DNA of 64,000 nucleotides, taken from the NCBI GenBank assembly GCA_002937895.1, contig PTKV01000002.1, positions 46,902 to 110,901 on the forward strand. The letters are read 5' to 3'. Position 1 is the stretch's first letter; each line of letters opens with the position of its first letter. Origin of the DNA: Alphaproteobacteria bacterium MarineAlpha5_Bin9 (lineage in GTDB: Bacteria > Pseudomonadota > Alphaproteobacteria > HIMB59 > GCA-002718135). Below are positions 8,881-18,667 of this stretch, piece after piece. The translations under genes were made by a program, and so were the position numbers. The notes under the pieces are model-generated. The model ran no database searches. It worked only from the letters and a program-made list of their open reading frames with translations, and had not been told where the DNA came from.

Positions 8881-11800
8881 TCAATTGAAAGCAAAAGGTC
8901 TTTACTTTCTATATTATCACCAATCGAAACCTGAAGATTGGACACAATCCCGCTTTTTTCAGCAAAAATAACTGTTTCCATTTTCATTGCCTCTATAGTT
9001 ATAAGTCTGTCCCCCTTTATTACCTTGTCATTGTTTTTTATGAGTATTTGGGATACTTGTCCTGGTAAAGGAGAGCCAATGTCATTTTTTGATGTCGCTT
9101 TTTTTCTCTTAAAAACTGTATTAGAAAATTCTTTATCTTCGACATCAATTGTTCTTGGTTGACCATTAAGTTCAAAAAAAACTGAACATATTCCATTTTT
9201 ATCTGTTTTACTTTTTGTTAAATATCTTAATATCAAAGATTTACCTTTATCTATAATAAGGTTATATTCTTTGTCGGTCTCAGGACCATAATAAAATAAA
9301 GGAGTCGACAAAATTGACAAATCTCCATACTCCATCTTAAATTTTTTATAATCCAAAAAAACTTTTGGATACATTAAATATGAAGCAAGCTCCTCATTAG
9401 AAATATCTTTTTCAAGAATTTTTTTAAGTTTGTTTTTTTCCTTTTTAAAATCTATTTTTTTTAATTTAGATAATTCTTTTTTGCTAATTTTTTTAACATT
9501 TTTTAATATCTTATTTTTTAACTCTTTAGGAAAGCCCCCATAAGGTATGCCAAGATCTCCTTGAAAAAATTTAATTACTGACTCAGGAAATAATAATTCT
9601 TTTTTAGAATTTAATACGTCTGAAATCTCTAAATCATTAGCAATCATAAACAACGTCATATCACCTACAACTTTAGAAGTGGGCGTTACCTTTATGATGT
9701 CTCCAAATAACTTATTAACTTCTGCATATTTTTTAGAAACTTGTCCCCATTTGTTTGCTCCTATGCCTAAGGATCTTGCCTGTTCTAGAAGGTTAGTTAA
9801 TTGACCTCCTGGCATTTGGTGAAGATAAACATCAGAACCAACCCCTTTTTCATAACTTTCAAAAGCAAAATAGTTCTTCCTAACCTCTCCCCAGTATATA
9901 GATGCACTTCGAATAGCTTTTTCTGAAATAGATGATTTTCTTTTTGAACTATCTAAGGCTTTTAAGATAGATCCAATTGGTGGTTGTGAAGTTTGTCCAC
10001 TCATAGAATCAAAGGCTAAATCTACTATATCAGCACCAGCTTTTACAGCTGACATAATTGATGCAGAAGATGTTCCGCTGGTATCATGGGTATGAAAATG
10101 AACAGGCAGACCAACACTATTTTTAAGCTCTTTAACTAAAATTTCTGCTGTATTTGGCTTACAAAGCCCTGCCATATCTTTAATTGCTATAATATGTGCG
10201 CCAATTTTTTTTAGTTTTTTTGCTAAATCTATATAATACTTTAAAGTATATTTTTTTTCACCTTTATTAGTAAAATCATTTGTAAAACAAATAGCTCCTT
10301 CACAAATTTTTTCATTTTTACAAACCTCTTCAATTGCAACTTGCATATTACTTGATAAATTCAAAGCATCAAAAACTCTAAAAACATCTACCCCAGCCTC
10401 TGAAGCAGTTTTAATAAAAAATTTAATGACTTCATCAGGATAGTTGGAGTACCCTACCGCATTAGAGCCTCTTAATAGCATCTGTGTTAATATATTGGGA
10501 GTTTTTGATTTTATGTCTGATATTCTTTCCCAAGGATCTTCTTTTAAAAATCTCATAGAGACATCAAAAGTTGCTCCTCCCCAGCATTCTATAGAAAATA
10601 ATTGGGAAAGATCTTTAGAATAGTAGTCACAAATGTTGGTTATATCCTGCTTTCTAAATCTTGTTGCCAGAAGTGACTGATGCGCATCTCTCATTGTTGT
10701 GTCTGTAACTAAAACTTCATTTAGAGATTTAATATATTTTATAAATTTTAACGGTTTGTATTTTTTTAATAGCTCTGGATAGTTTTTTTTATTTTTTCCG
10801 TTTTCCGAAGTAGGAACACTGGGTTCAATAAAGTTTTCTGGTATTGGTCTACCAGAAACTTCTTTATTTTCATTCACTATTATATTTCCTAAATATGATA
10901 TTAGCTTTGATGCTCTATCTTTTTTACTTGAATAATTATAAAGGCTTTTGTTTGAATCAATAAAATTAGTATTGTAATTAAAATTAACAAAATTTTTGTT
11001 ATTTATTAGGGACTCTAAAAAAATTAAATTTGTTTTTACACCTCTTATTCTAAATTCCCTAAGGGCTCTATCCATTCTTTTTTGGCATTCTTCCAAGTTT
11101 TTTGCCCAAGAAGTAATCTTTACTAAAAGTGAGTCGTAATAAGGCGTAACTAATGCTCCAACAGCTGCCGTTCCAGCATCTAACCTTATTCCAAAGCCTG
11201 AAGCAGACCTATATGCAATAATTTTTCCATAATCTGGCAAGAAATCATTTCTTGGATCTTCTGTTGTTATTCTGCATTGTATAGCGTGTCCATTTATTTT
11301 TATGTTTTGCTGCTTTGGAAGCTCAGATACTGATCCTATTTTTTTTCCTTCAGCTATTTTAATTTGAGCTTTAACTATATCTATTCCTGTAACTTGTTCT
11401 GTTACAGTATGTTCAACCTGAATTCTTGGATTTACCTCAATAAAATAAAACTTATTTTTTTTCTTATCAATTAAAAATTCAATTGTTCCAGCGCCATTAT
11501 AATTAACACTTTTTACAAGTTTAATCGCTGATTGGTACAAAGAATTTTTAATTGATTCATTTAAGTAGTTTGCGGGAGCTCTTTCAATTATTTTTTGATG
11601 TCTTCTTTGTAAAGAACAATCTCTTTCATACAAATGAACTACACTTCCATGTTTGTCGGCCAAGATTTGCACTTCTACATGGGCAGCGTCCTCGATATAT
11701 TTCTCCAAAAATACTTCATCGTTTCCAAATGCTTTTTTAGATTCATTTTGTGCACTTAAAATTTTATTAACAGCATCTTTTAGCGAATGAATAACTCTCA

Positions 11801-12308
11801 TTCCTCTGCCTCCACCTCCCCAATTAGCTTTTACAATGAGGGGTAGGCCTATTTTTCTTATGGCATTTTTAATTGAAGATGCATTTTTTGATTTTATTGA
11901 TATTGAATTAATTGTGTTTATTTTTAATTTTTTAGCAATTTTTTTTGCTTCAGTTTTGTTTCCAAGCTTCTGAAGAACTGTTTTGTTTGGACCAATAAAA
12001 ATAATATTGTTTTTTTCACAAATTTTTGCAAAATCAGGATTTTCTGATAAAAATCCATAACCAGGGTGTATAGCGTCAACTTTAGATTCCTTAGCAATTT
12101 TTATTATGGAGTCTGCGTTCAAATATGCTTGTATTGGGCCCTTGTTGTCTCCAATTAAATAACTTTCATCAGTTTTAAATCTATGAAGAGCAAATCTATC
12201 CTCTTTCGAATAAATTGAAACTGTCTTAATTCCCAATTCTTCTGCAGCTCGAAAGACTCTAATTGCAATTTCACTTCTATTTGCTACTAAAACTTTATTT
12301 ATTTTCAT
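8877..12308 (-). CDS. pyc: Pyruvate carboxylase
   Basis: Carboxylates pyruvate to oxaloacetate (anaplerosis). One polypeptide of 1143 residues carries the biotin carboxylase domain (N-terminal 450; ATP-grasp loop WGGGGRGMR, EVNPRIQVEHTVTE), the carboxyltransferase domain (DTTMRDAHQSLLATR at about 530, then AIKDMAGL and HFHTHDTSG) and the C-terminal biotin carrier with EAMKMET, the biotinyl-Lys being about 35 residues from the end. I prefer the ATG at 12308 over an upstream GTG at 12335, because MKINKVLVANRSEIAIR is the normal N-terminus and the GTG would deepen the overlap with nth. Even so the first 14 bp overlap nth, so translation is probably coupled. Confidence 0.96.
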   Translation of the reverse strand: MKINKVLVANRSEIAIRVFRAAEELGIKTVSIYSKEDRFALHRFKTDESYLIGDNKGPIQAYLNADSIIKIAKESKVDAIHPGYGFLSENPDFAKICEKNNIIFIGPNKTVLQKLGNKTEAKKIAKKLKINTINSISIKSKNASSIKNAIRKIGLPLIVKANWGGGGRGMRVIHSLKDAVNKILSAQNESKKAFGNDEVFLEKYIEDAAHVEVQILADKHGSVVHLYERDCSLQRRHQKIIERAPANYLNESIKNSLYQSAIKLVKSVNYNGAGTIEFLIDKKKNKFYFIEVNPRIQVEHTVTEQVTGIDIVKAQIKIAEGKKIGSVSELPKQQNIKINGHAIQCRITTEDPRNDFLPDYGKIIAYRSASGFGIRLDAGTAAVGALVTPYYDSLLVKITSWAKNLEECQKRMDRALREFRIRGVKTNLIFLESLINNKNFVNFNYNTNFIDSNKSLYNYSSKKDRASKLISYLGNIIVNENKEVSGRPIPENFIEPSVPTSENGKNKKNYPELLKKYKPLKFIKYIKSLNEVLVTDTTMRDAHQSLLATRFRKQDITNICDYYSKDLSQLFSIECWGGATFDVSMRFLKEDPWERISDIKSKTPNILTQMLLRGSNAVGYSNYPDEVIKFFIKTASEAGVDVFRVFDALNLSSNMQVAIEEVCKNEKICEGAICFTNDFTNKGEKKYTLKYYIDLAKKLKKIGAHIIAIKDMAGLCKPNTAEILVKELKNSVGLPVHFHTHDTSGTSSASIMSAVKAGADIVDLAFDSMSGQTSQPPIGSILKALDSSKRKSSISEKAIRSASIYWGEVRKNYFAFESYEKGVGSDVYLHQMPGGQLTNLLEQARSLGIGANKWGQVSKKYAEVNKLFGDIIKVTPTSKVVGDMTLFMIANDLEISDVLNSKKELLFPESVIKFFQGDLGIPYGGFPKELKNKILKNVKKISKKELSKLKKIDFKKEKNKLKKILEKDISNEELASYLMYPKVFLDYKKFKMEYGDLSILSTPLFYYGPETDKEYNLIIDKGKSLILRYLTKSKTDKNGICSVFFELNGQPRTIDVEDKEFSNTVFKRKKATSKNDIGSPLPGQVSQILIKNNDKVIKGDRLITIEAMKMETVIFAEKSGIVSNLQVSIGDNIESKDLLLSID

Positions 12309-12942
12309 AATTAATTTTTTTACTCTTATACTCACATAGTTTAATTAGTGAACAATTATCACATTTTGGTTTTATTGCCTTACAAGTTTTTCTTCCATGC
12401 AAAATTAGTAAATGATGAGCGCTTTTTAGCCATTTTTTTGGAATTATAGATTCTAGTTTAGATTGGGTGTCATCAGGGTTATTGGTTTTAACTAGGCCAA
12501 TTCTATTAGAAACTCTATAAACATGCGTATCTACAGCTACACGAGGAATATTCAAAATTTCATTTTGAAATACACTTGCTGTTTTGTTGCCCACACCGGG
12601 CAAGCTAATTAGTTGATTAAATGCGCTTGGTATTTTAGAGTTATATTTGTCCACAAGTATTTTAGACAAAGATATTATATTTTTCGACTTATTGTTAAAC
12701 AAACCTATAGTTTTTATGTGGCTTTTTAATTTTTTTTCTCCTAAATTAATCATTGCTTCTGGTGTTTTTACTTTTCTAAAAAGATCAAAAGTGGCAAGAT
12801 TTACTGATTTATCTGTAGATTGTGCTGATAAGATAACTGAAACTAGAAATGTGTAAGGGTTTTTATATTTTAGCTCAGTTTTGGGCTGTGATATATCATT
12901 TGATAGTTTTTTAAAAATTTTATCTATTTTTAGATTGTGCAT
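12295..12942 (-). CDS. nth: Endonuclease III (DNA glycosylase/AP lyase)
   Basis: Removes oxidised pyrimidines and nicks abasic sites in base-excision repair. The 215 residues match the family (E. coli 211). Seen are the helix-hairpin-helix LPGVGNKTA with the catalytic Lys, the VDTHVYRVSNRIGL segment with the catalytic Asp, and the C-terminal [4Fe-4S] ligands in CKAIKPKCDNCSLIKLC (C-x6-C-x2-C-x5-C). It lies between dapB and pyc on the same strand; the stop overlaps pyc, and dapB is 33 bp upstream with no terminator-like hairpin. Confidence 0.95.
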   Translation of the reverse strand: MHNLKIDKIFKKLSNDISQPKTELKYKNPYTFLVSVILSAQSTDKSVNLATFDLFRKVKTPEAMINLGEKKLKSHIKTIGLFNNKSKNIISLSKILVDKYNSKIPSAFNQLISLPGVGNKTASVFQNEILNIPRVAVDTHVYRVSNRIGLVKTNNPDDTQSKLESIIPKKWLKSAHHLLILHGRKTCKAIKPKCDNCSLIKLCEYKSKKINYENK

Positions 12943-12975
12943 ATAAAATTAAATTAAAGAATAATTAAAAATTTA

Positions 12976-13719
12976 TTAAAAAAGATCTTTCATATTGAAA
13001 AATCCTTTTTCTTTCTTAGAAAGAAAAATAACTGCTTTTATGGCTCCTTCAACAAAAATAGATCTGTTATTAGCTTTGTGATAAAGATCTATTCTATCAT
13101 TGGCTCCTATAAAACTAACATTATGCTCTCCAGCAATTTCACCGCCTCTTGTAACAGAAAAACCGATATTTCCTTTTTTCCTAACACTGCTTTTTTGGGT
13201 TCGATCTAAAACCTTTACCTTTTCAAAATTTGTTTTTCTTCCTTTAGCAGCATATTGACCAAGAGAAAGAGCAGTGCCAGATGGCGCATCTTTTTTATGT
13301 TTGTGATGTGTTTCAGATATTTCAATATCATAGTCAGATTTATCTAATATTGAAGCTACCTGTTGAACTAAACTAAAAAGAAGATTTACCCCAAGACTCA
13401 TATTCGAAGAATATAAAATTGGTATTTTTTTTGAAGCATTTTTTAACAAACTATATTCTTTTTGATTAAGACCAGTAGTTCCTATGACAAGACTGGTTTT
13501 ATGTAAAAGAGCTAATTTTAAATTATTTTTAATTGCATTTGTAGATGAAAAATCAATTACTATATCTGCTTTTTTAAAAATCTTATTTATAAAATTTTTG
13601 TCATTTTTAACATCAAAACCACCAACAAAATTTATTTGTTTGTGATTGCTAACTTTTCTTGTTAACTCTTGGCCCATTCTGCCTAGACATCCTGCTATAG
13701 CAACTTTAATTTTTTTCAT
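12976..13719 (-). CDS. dapB: 4-hydroxy-tetrahydrodipicolinate reductase
   Basis: NAD(P)H-dependent step of the diaminopimelate/lysine pathway, feeding peptidoglycan synthesis. The 247-residue protein has an N-terminal Rossmann motif, VAIAGCLGRMGQEL, the catalytic ETHHKHKKDAPSGTA (His pair and Lys) and RGGEIAGEHNVSF near the end. It is somewhat shorter than E. coli DapB (273), consistent with compaction in AT-rich genomes. Placement directly after dnaJ is common in alphaproteobacteria. Confidence 0.95.
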   Translation of the reverse strand: MKKIKVAIAGCLGRMGQELTRKVSNHKQINFVGGFDVKNDKNFINKIFKKADIVIDFSSTNAIKNNLKLALLHKTSLVIGTTGLNQKEYSLLKNASKKIPILYSSNMSLGVNLLFSLVQQVASILDKSDYDIEISETHHKHKKDAPSGTALSLGQYAAKGRKTNFEKVKVLDRTQKSSVRKKGNIGFSVTRGGEIAGEHNVSFIGANDRIDLYHKANNRSIFVEGAIKAVIFLSKKEKGFFNMKDLF

Positions 13720-13759
13720 ATTAATGCATATACTTTGGAGATCGCCAATTGAAAAGAGA

Positions 13760-14908
13760 TTAAGTTAAATCCTCCCAAACTTCCTTTAATTTTGAAAAAA
13801 AACTTTGTGATTTTGGGCTGTGTGCTTTGGATGTGCCGCCTTCTTTTTCGAACTCTCTTAATATATCTTTTTGTTTATTTGTAAGGTTTATAGGAACTTC
13901 TACACTAGTTTCAACATACATATCTCCCCTAGATTTTTGTTGTAAAATAGTCATTCCCTTACCTTTAAGTCTAAATCGTGTTTCTGATTGAGTTCCTGGG
14001 GGAATGGTTAAAATAGCTTTTTTACCTTCAATAGTTGGAACTTCGATCTCTCCTCCTAAAATTGCTTGAGTAACTGAAATAGGGATATTACAAAACAAAT
14101 TTTCCTCTTCGCGCTCAAATAATTTATCTTTCTTAACATCAACAAAAATATATAAATCACCATTCGAAGCGCCCTTTAAACCTGGCTCCCCCTCACCAGT
14201 TACTCTAATTCTTGTTCCAGTATCAACACCAGGTGGGATATTTATAGAAATAGTCTTTTGCTTTTTAGTTCTTCCTGTTCCACTACATTTTAAACATGGG
14301 TTACGTATAGTAGCTCCTTCTCCTCCACAATTTGGGCAGCTTCTTTCAATAGAAAAAAATCCTGAACTTGATCTGACTTTTCCATAACCATTACACGTGG
14401 TGCAGGTAGAAGGGCCTGATCCATCTGCGCTGGCTGTTCCTTTGCACTTTGTGCATTTTATATGGGTTGGTATTCTAATTTGAGTTTTTCTCCCGCTAAA
14501 AGCATCATTTAACGCAATTGACATATTATAGCGAAGATCACTTCCCTTTTGAGGCCCATTTCTTCTTGCTGAAGAGCTAAAACCTTCGCCGAAAAAATCT
14601 TCAAAAATTGAATTAAAATCAGAAAAATTGAAACTACTAGCAAAGTCATCAAACCCCCTAAAACCTCCGCCCATGTTTCCTTGTCTAAATGCATCGTGAC
14701 CATATTGATCGTATGCATTTTTTTTATTAGGATCTTTTAATATTTCATATGCAGCACTTATTTCTTTAAATTTTTTTTCTGCATTCACATCCCCTTTGTT
14801 TTGATCGGGATGATACTTCATTGCTAGTTTTCTATAGGACTTTTTAATTTCTTCTTGGGATGAGTCTTTAGAAACACCTAGTATTTCATAAAGATCTTTA
14901 TCAGACAT
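13760..14908 (-). CDS. dnaJ: Chaperone DnaJ (Hsp40)
   Basis: Co-chaperone that delivers substrates to DnaK and stimulates its ATPase. 382 residues, full length: J domain (1-70) with the HPD tripeptide in MKYHPDQNKG, a Gly/Phe-rich linker, four CxxCxGxG-type zinc repeats (CTKCKGTA, CTTCNGYG, CPNCGGEG, CLKCSGTG) and the C-terminal substrate-binding domains. It follows dnaK by 31 bp on the same strand and is expected to share the heat-shock promoter found upstream of dnaK. Confidence 0.97.
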   Translation of the reverse strand: MSDKDLYEILGVSKDSSQEEIKKSYRKLAMKYHPDQNKGDVNAEKKFKEISAAYEILKDPNKKNAYDQYGHDAFRQGNMGGGFRGFDDFASSFNFSDFNSIFEDFFGEGFSSSARRNGPQKGSDLRYNMSIALNDAFSGRKTQIRIPTHIKCTKCKGTASADGSGPSTCTTCNGYGKVRSSSGFFSIERSCPNCGGEGATIRNPCLKCSGTGRTKKQKTISINIPPGVDTGTRIRVTGEGEPGLKGASNGDLYIFVDVKKDKLFEREEENLFCNIPISVTQAILGGEIEVPTIEGKKAILTIPPGTQSETRFRLKGKGMTILQQKSRGDMYVETSVEVPINLTNKQKDILREFEKEGGTSKAHSPKSQSFFSKLKEVWEDLT

Positions 14909-14939
14909 AAATATTTTTTTTAATTATATCTAAGTATTA

Positions 14940-16862
14940 TCATTTTTTATTTTCGTCAACTTCTTCAAAATCTGCGTCAACCACCTTATCATCTTTTTTT
15001 TCTGCAGAGTCTCCATCATTGTCTTTTGTGTTTTCTTGAGGGGCTCCTTGATCTGGTGGTGTTTGCTTATAAATCGCCTCTCCGAGCTTTAATGATGACT
15101 GAACCAATTTTTCAGTCTTTTCTTTTATCTCTTCAAGATTTTCGCCATCCTTAGCTTTTTTTAAACCCTCTAAATCGTTGTTAATATTTTGTTTATCCTG
15201 ATCAGAAATTTTATCGCCGTGTTCTTTAATGTTTTTTTCGGTTTGGTGTACTAGGCTATCAGCTTGATTTTTTGCATCAACCAAATCTCTTTTTTTCTTG
15301 TCAGATTCCGCATTTTGCTCTGCTTCTTTTACCATTTTTTCAATTTCTTCATTTGATAAACCTCCAGAAGCCTGGATTTTAATTTGTTGTTCTTTTCCTG
15401 TTGCTTTATCTTTTGCAGAAACATTAACTATACCGTTAGCATCAATATCAAAGGTTACTTCTATCTGGGGCATGCCTCTTGGAGCAGGGGGAATGCCAAC
15501 TAAATCAAATTGACCTAAAAGCTTATTATCGCTAGCCATCTCTCTTTCACCTTGAAACACTCTTATTGTTACAGCATTTTGGTTATCTTCAGCAGTTGAA
15601 AATACTTGGCTTTTCTTGGTGGGGATTGTAGTATTTTTATCAATTAGTCTCGTAAAAACACCACCTAAAGTTTCAATACCTAAAGATAAAGGTGTAACAT
15701 CTAACAGCAAAACATCTTTTACATCTCCCTGAAGAACACCTGCTTGAATAGCTGCGCCGGAAGCCACTACTTCATCCGGATTAACTCCTCTGCTTGGCTC
15801 TTTACCAAAAAAATTTTTTACTGTTTCAATTACTTTTGGCATTCTTGTCATACCTCCTACTAATATAATTTCACTTATATCAGAGGCTTTTAAACCAGCA
15901 TCTTTAAGAGCTGTCTCACAAGGTTTAATGGTTTTAGAAATTAGTTGCTCTATAACAGCTTCTAATTTTGCTCTTGAAAGTTTAATGTTTAAATGTTTTG
16001 GGCCAGATTGATCAGCTGTAACAAAGGGTAGATTAACTTCTGTTTCAGTGCTGCTTGATAATTCTATTTTAGCTTTTTCAGCGGCCTCTTTTAATCTTTG
16101 TAAAGCAAGTTTATCTTTTCTTAAGTCAACGCCATTATCCTTTTTAAACTCATCAGCTAAATAGTTTATTATTTCTAGGTCAAAATCTTCTCCTCCAAGA
16201 TGTGTATCTCCATTAGTAGATTTTACTTCAAAAACTCCGTCCCCAATTTCTAAAATTGAAATATCAAATGTTCCCCCGCCTAGATCATATACTGCAACTG
16301 TTCCTGATTTTTTTTTATCAAGACCATAAGCTAAAGCTGCGGCTGTAGGTTCATTAATAATTCTTAAAACTTCTAGTCCAGCAATTTTGCCTGCATCTTT
16401 TGTTGCCTGTCTTTGAGAGTCATTAAAATAAGCTGGCACTGTAATTACAGCTTGAGTAACTTTCTGACCTAAATAACTTTCAGCGGTTTCTTTCATTTTT
16501 TGAAGAATAAAGGCGCTAAGTTGGCTTGGGCTATACTTTTCTCCTCTAGATTCAACCCAAGCATCGCCATTATCTCCTTTGATTATTTTAAATGGGGTAA
16601 GGCTTAAGTCTTTTTTAATACTTTGATCATCAAAATTTCTTCCTATTAATCTTTTTATAGCAAAGAGGGTGTTTTCGGGATTTGTAACAGCTTGTCTTTT
16701 TGCGGATTGGCCAATTAACCTTTCTTTTTTATCAGTAAAAGCAACCATAGAAGGTGTTGTTCTTGAGCCCTCAGCATTTTGTATTACCTTTGCCTCTTTT
16801 CCCTCCATAACTGCAATACAAGAATTTGTTGTACCTAAATCTATTCCTATAACTTTGCTCAT
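14940..16862 (-). CDS. dnaK: Chaperone DnaK (Hsp70)
   Basis: Main ATP-dependent cytosolic Hsp70. The 640 residues include the nucleotide-binding domain with [11 protein letters not shown] at the N-terminus, [16 protein letters not shown], and [10 protein letters not shown], the [14 protein letters not shown] linker region, the substrate-binding domain and an acidic C-terminal tail ([13 protein letters not shown]). The ATG has a good AAAGGA Shine-Dalgarno. The 83-bp gap from grpE contains a convincing sigma-32 type promoter (16899-16926), so dnaK-dnaJ can be transcribed apart from hrcA-grpE. Confidence 0.98.
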   Translation of the reverse strand: MSKVIGIDLGTTNSCIAVMEGKEAKVIQNAEGSRTTPSMVAFTDKKERLIGQSAKRQAVTNPENTLFAIKRLIGRNFDDQSIKKDLSLTPFKIIKGDNGDAWVESRGEKYSPSQLSAFILQKMKETAESYLGQKVTQAVITVPAYFNDSQRQATKDAGKIAGLEVLRIINEPTAAALAYGLDKKKSGTVAVYDLGGGTFDISILEIGDGVFEVKSTNGDTHLGGEDFDLEIINYLADEFKKDNGVDLRKDKLALQRLKEAAEKAKIELSSSTETEVNLPFVTADQSGPKHLNIKLSRAKLEAVIEQLISKTIKPCETALKDAGLKASDISEIILVGGMTRMPKVIETVKNFFGKEPSRGVNPDEVVASGAAIQAGVLQGDVKDVLLLDVTPLSLGIETLGGVFTRLIDKNTTIPTKKSQVFSTAEDNQNAVTIRVFQGEREMASDNKLLGQFDLVGIPPAPRGMPQIEVTFDIDANGIVNVSAKDKATGKEQQIKIQASGGLSNEEIEKMVKEAEQNAESDKKKRDLVDAKNQADSLVHQTEKNIKEHGDKISDQDKQNINNDLEGLKKAKDGENLEEIKEKTEKLVQSSLKLGEAIYKQTPPDQGAPQENTKDNDGDSAEKKDDKVVDADFEEVDENKK

Positions 16863-16898
16863 ATAATTGAATTCCTTTGTTTTTATCTTAGAACTTAC

Positions 16899-16926
16899 AT
16901 ATGGGGAGTAAAAATTATTTTACAAC
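16899..16926 (-). promoter_or_regulatory. Candidate sigma-32 (RpoH) heat-shock promoter for dnaKJ
   Basis: Reading the reverse strand, GTTGTAA (16926-16920; 5 of 7 with CTTGAAA) is followed by exactly 13 bases and CCCCATAT (16906-16899; full match to CCCCATNT). The predicted transcript start near 16892 leaves a leader of about 30 bases containing the dnaK Shine-Dalgarno. Consensus and spacing are established for RpoH; the assignment here is by eye. Confidence 0.7.
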
Positions 16927-16945
16927 CATTTGTTTGATATTGTTG

Positions 16946-17560
16946 CTATTTATTATCTTTTTGGTCTGGTTTTTGTTTTTTTTTCGAAACACCTACCATT
17001 GAAGGTCTCAGAAGTTTTTCGTATATTTTGTACCCTGATTGAATTTCTTGAACAACTACACCTTGTTCCACATCCTCAGTTTCAACCTCAAGCATTGCCT
17101 GGTGTAAGTTAGGATCAAATTTTTGATTTAAAGAATTGATTTTTTTGATACCAAACTTTTCTAAAATTGATAAAAATTCCTTTTGAACCATTTCAAGTCC
17201 TTTTATGAGGTTTGCTGTTGATTGATTCTGTTTTTTATCTTTAGGAATGTTTTCAAGAGCTCTAGTAAGGTTGTCATTTGTTGATAGTATTTCCCTGGCT
17301 AAGTCACTGCAACCATATTTAAAAGAGTCTTGTCTTTCTCTATCTGCTCTTTTTCGAATATTATCCATTTCTGCTAACAATCTTAGTTTTTCATCTTTGA
17401 GTTCAGATATTTGATTTGAATATAAATCTAATTTATTCTGAAGATCTGTTTCTACTTCTGTCTCTTTCTCGAGATCTTTTTTGTTTAAATCATTATTTTC
17501 ATCTATATCTTTTTCATTATTTGTGTCGTTTTGTTCATTGTTCAATTTTTTTTTATTCAT
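16946..17560 (-). CDS. grpE: Nucleotide exchange factor GrpE
   Basis: Releases ADP from DnaK. 204 residues: a very acidic, Asn-rich N-terminal 40 residues, a long predicted coiled coil (about 45-100, including LLAEMDNIRKRADRER), and the C-terminal beta domain with FDPNLHQAMLEVE and GVVVQEIQSGYKIYEKLLRPSMV typical of GrpE. It starts immediately after the hrcA stop with no intergenic base (17561/17560), so it is translationally linked to the repressor gene. Confidence 0.95.
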   Translation of the reverse strand: MNKKKLNNEQNDTNNEKDIDENNDLNKKDLEKETEVETDLQNKLDLYSNQISELKDEKLRLLAEMDNIRKRADRERQDSFKYGCSDLAREILSTNDNLTRALENIPKDKKQNQSTANLIKGLEMVQKEFLSILEKFGIKKINSLNQKFDPNLHQAMLEVETEDVEQGVVVQEIQSGYKIYEKLLRPSMVGVSKKKQKPDQKDNK

Positions 17561-18610
17561 TTAACTTAATATTCTCCCAACTATTTTTGAAGTATAATCA
17601 ACTAAAGGCACAATTCTTGCATAATTTATTCTCATTGATCCAACTACTCCGATTGCGCCTATAATTTTTTGCTCATTATTTTTATATGGAGCCATTACCA
17701 TAGAAAGACCAGAGTGGTTAAACAAATTATTTTGAGAACCAATAAAAATTTGAACTCCTTGCCCATTATTTGTACTTTCTAAAATATTTAGAAAGTTTGA
17801 CTTGTTTTCTATGTCATCAAACAAAGTTCTTATTTTGTCCAGGTCTTTTGAGATTAAGTCGTCCTCTAGCAAGGTTGATTGTCCATGAAGAAATAAATAT
17901 GGGTTTTGACTTTTGTTTGGTGGTATTTGTATTATTCCCTCTTTTACAAGTTTCGTTGAAACTGTATCTAGCTCTAATTTTGAATTTTTTATCTCTTTAT
18001 TTAGTTTCAGTTTTATTTCTTCAAAAGTGTTTCCACTAAACTTGGAGTTTAAATAGTTTGAAACTTTGCGTAAATTAGAATCGTCATAAACATAATTTGG
18101 TTCTAAGATTCTATTTTCAACCAAGCCATTTTCGTTTGCAATTATTGACATAATCTTATTAGAATCAAGCTTTATAAATTCAATGTGCTTTATCTTATTT
18201 TGATATTTTGGGGCCACAACAAAGCCAGCACACTTTGAAAGTCCTGATAAAGTTTTAGATGCTTCTCCCAAAACATCTTCGAATAGTGCTCCTTTAGCCT
18301 TACATTTTGTCTTTATATTTTGTTGCTCGCTTTTTGAAAGCCTTCCAAACTCGAGCAAGCCTTCAACAAAATATCTTATGCCCTTATCTGTAGGCACCCT
18401 CCCCGATGATATGTGTGGGGCAAACAAAAAGCCATCTCTTTGAAGATTGGCTAAGATCGATCTTATTGAAGAAGAAGAAATGTCTATACCCATTGTTTTA
18501 GATAAGGTTTCAGAGCCAACTGGTTCTCCGGTATTTAAATAAGTTTCTACAACGGATTTAAATACTTTTTTTGACTTTTCGCTTATTTGTAAATATAAAG
18601 TTTTAGACAT
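17561..18610 (-). CDS. hrcA: Heat-inducible transcription repressor HrcA
   Basis: Repressor of class-I heat-shock genes through CIRCE operators. 349 residues with the N-terminal winged helix (VETYLNTGEPVGSETLSK, then SSSSIRSILANLQRDGFL) and the GAF-like dimerisation domain ending in IGVVGSMRINYARIVPLVDY. In alphaproteobacteria HrcA typically controls groESL. I see no CIRCE element (TTAGCACTC-N9-GAGTGCTAA) upstream of hrcA or dnaK here, so its target is probably elsewhere. Divergent from rph across a 57-bp region carrying two short palindromes. Confidence 0.95.
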   Translation of the reverse strand: MSKTLYLQISEKSKKVFKSVVETYLNTGEPVGSETLSKTMGIDISSSSIRSILANLQRDGFLFAPHISSGRVPTDKGIRYFVEGLLEFGRLSKSEQQNIKTKCKAKGALFEDVLGEASKTLSGLSKCAGFVVAPKYQNKIKHIEFIKLDSNKIMSIIANENGLVENRILEPNYVYDDSNLRKVSNYLNSKFSGNTFEEIKLKLNKEIKNSKLELDTVSTKLVKEGIIQIPPNKSQNPYLFLHGQSTLLEDDLISKDLDKIRTLFDDIENKSNFLNILESTNNGQGVQIFIGSQNNLFNHSGLSMVMAPYKNNEQKIIGAIGVVGSMRINYARIVPLVDYTSKIVGRILS

Positions 18611-18630
18611 CTTTTAATATACAATATAAC

Positions 18631-18653
18631 TTATTAATAAAATTATTAATAAA
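18631..18653. repeat. Two tandem copies of the palindrome TTATTAATAA between hrcA and rph
   Basis: TTATTAATAAA occurs at 18631-18641 and again at 18643-18653; the first ten bases of each copy are self-complementary. Two dyads with a 12-bp period in a 57-bp divergent promoter region could bind a dimeric regulator of hrcA or rph. In such AT-rich sequence chance is a real alternative. Confidence 0.35.
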
Positions 18654-18667
18654 TAATTATTTAAAAC

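Noticed and set aside
18611..18667. CIRCE operator upstream of hrcA
   Set aside because: No TTAGCACTC/GAGTGCTAA dyad in this region.
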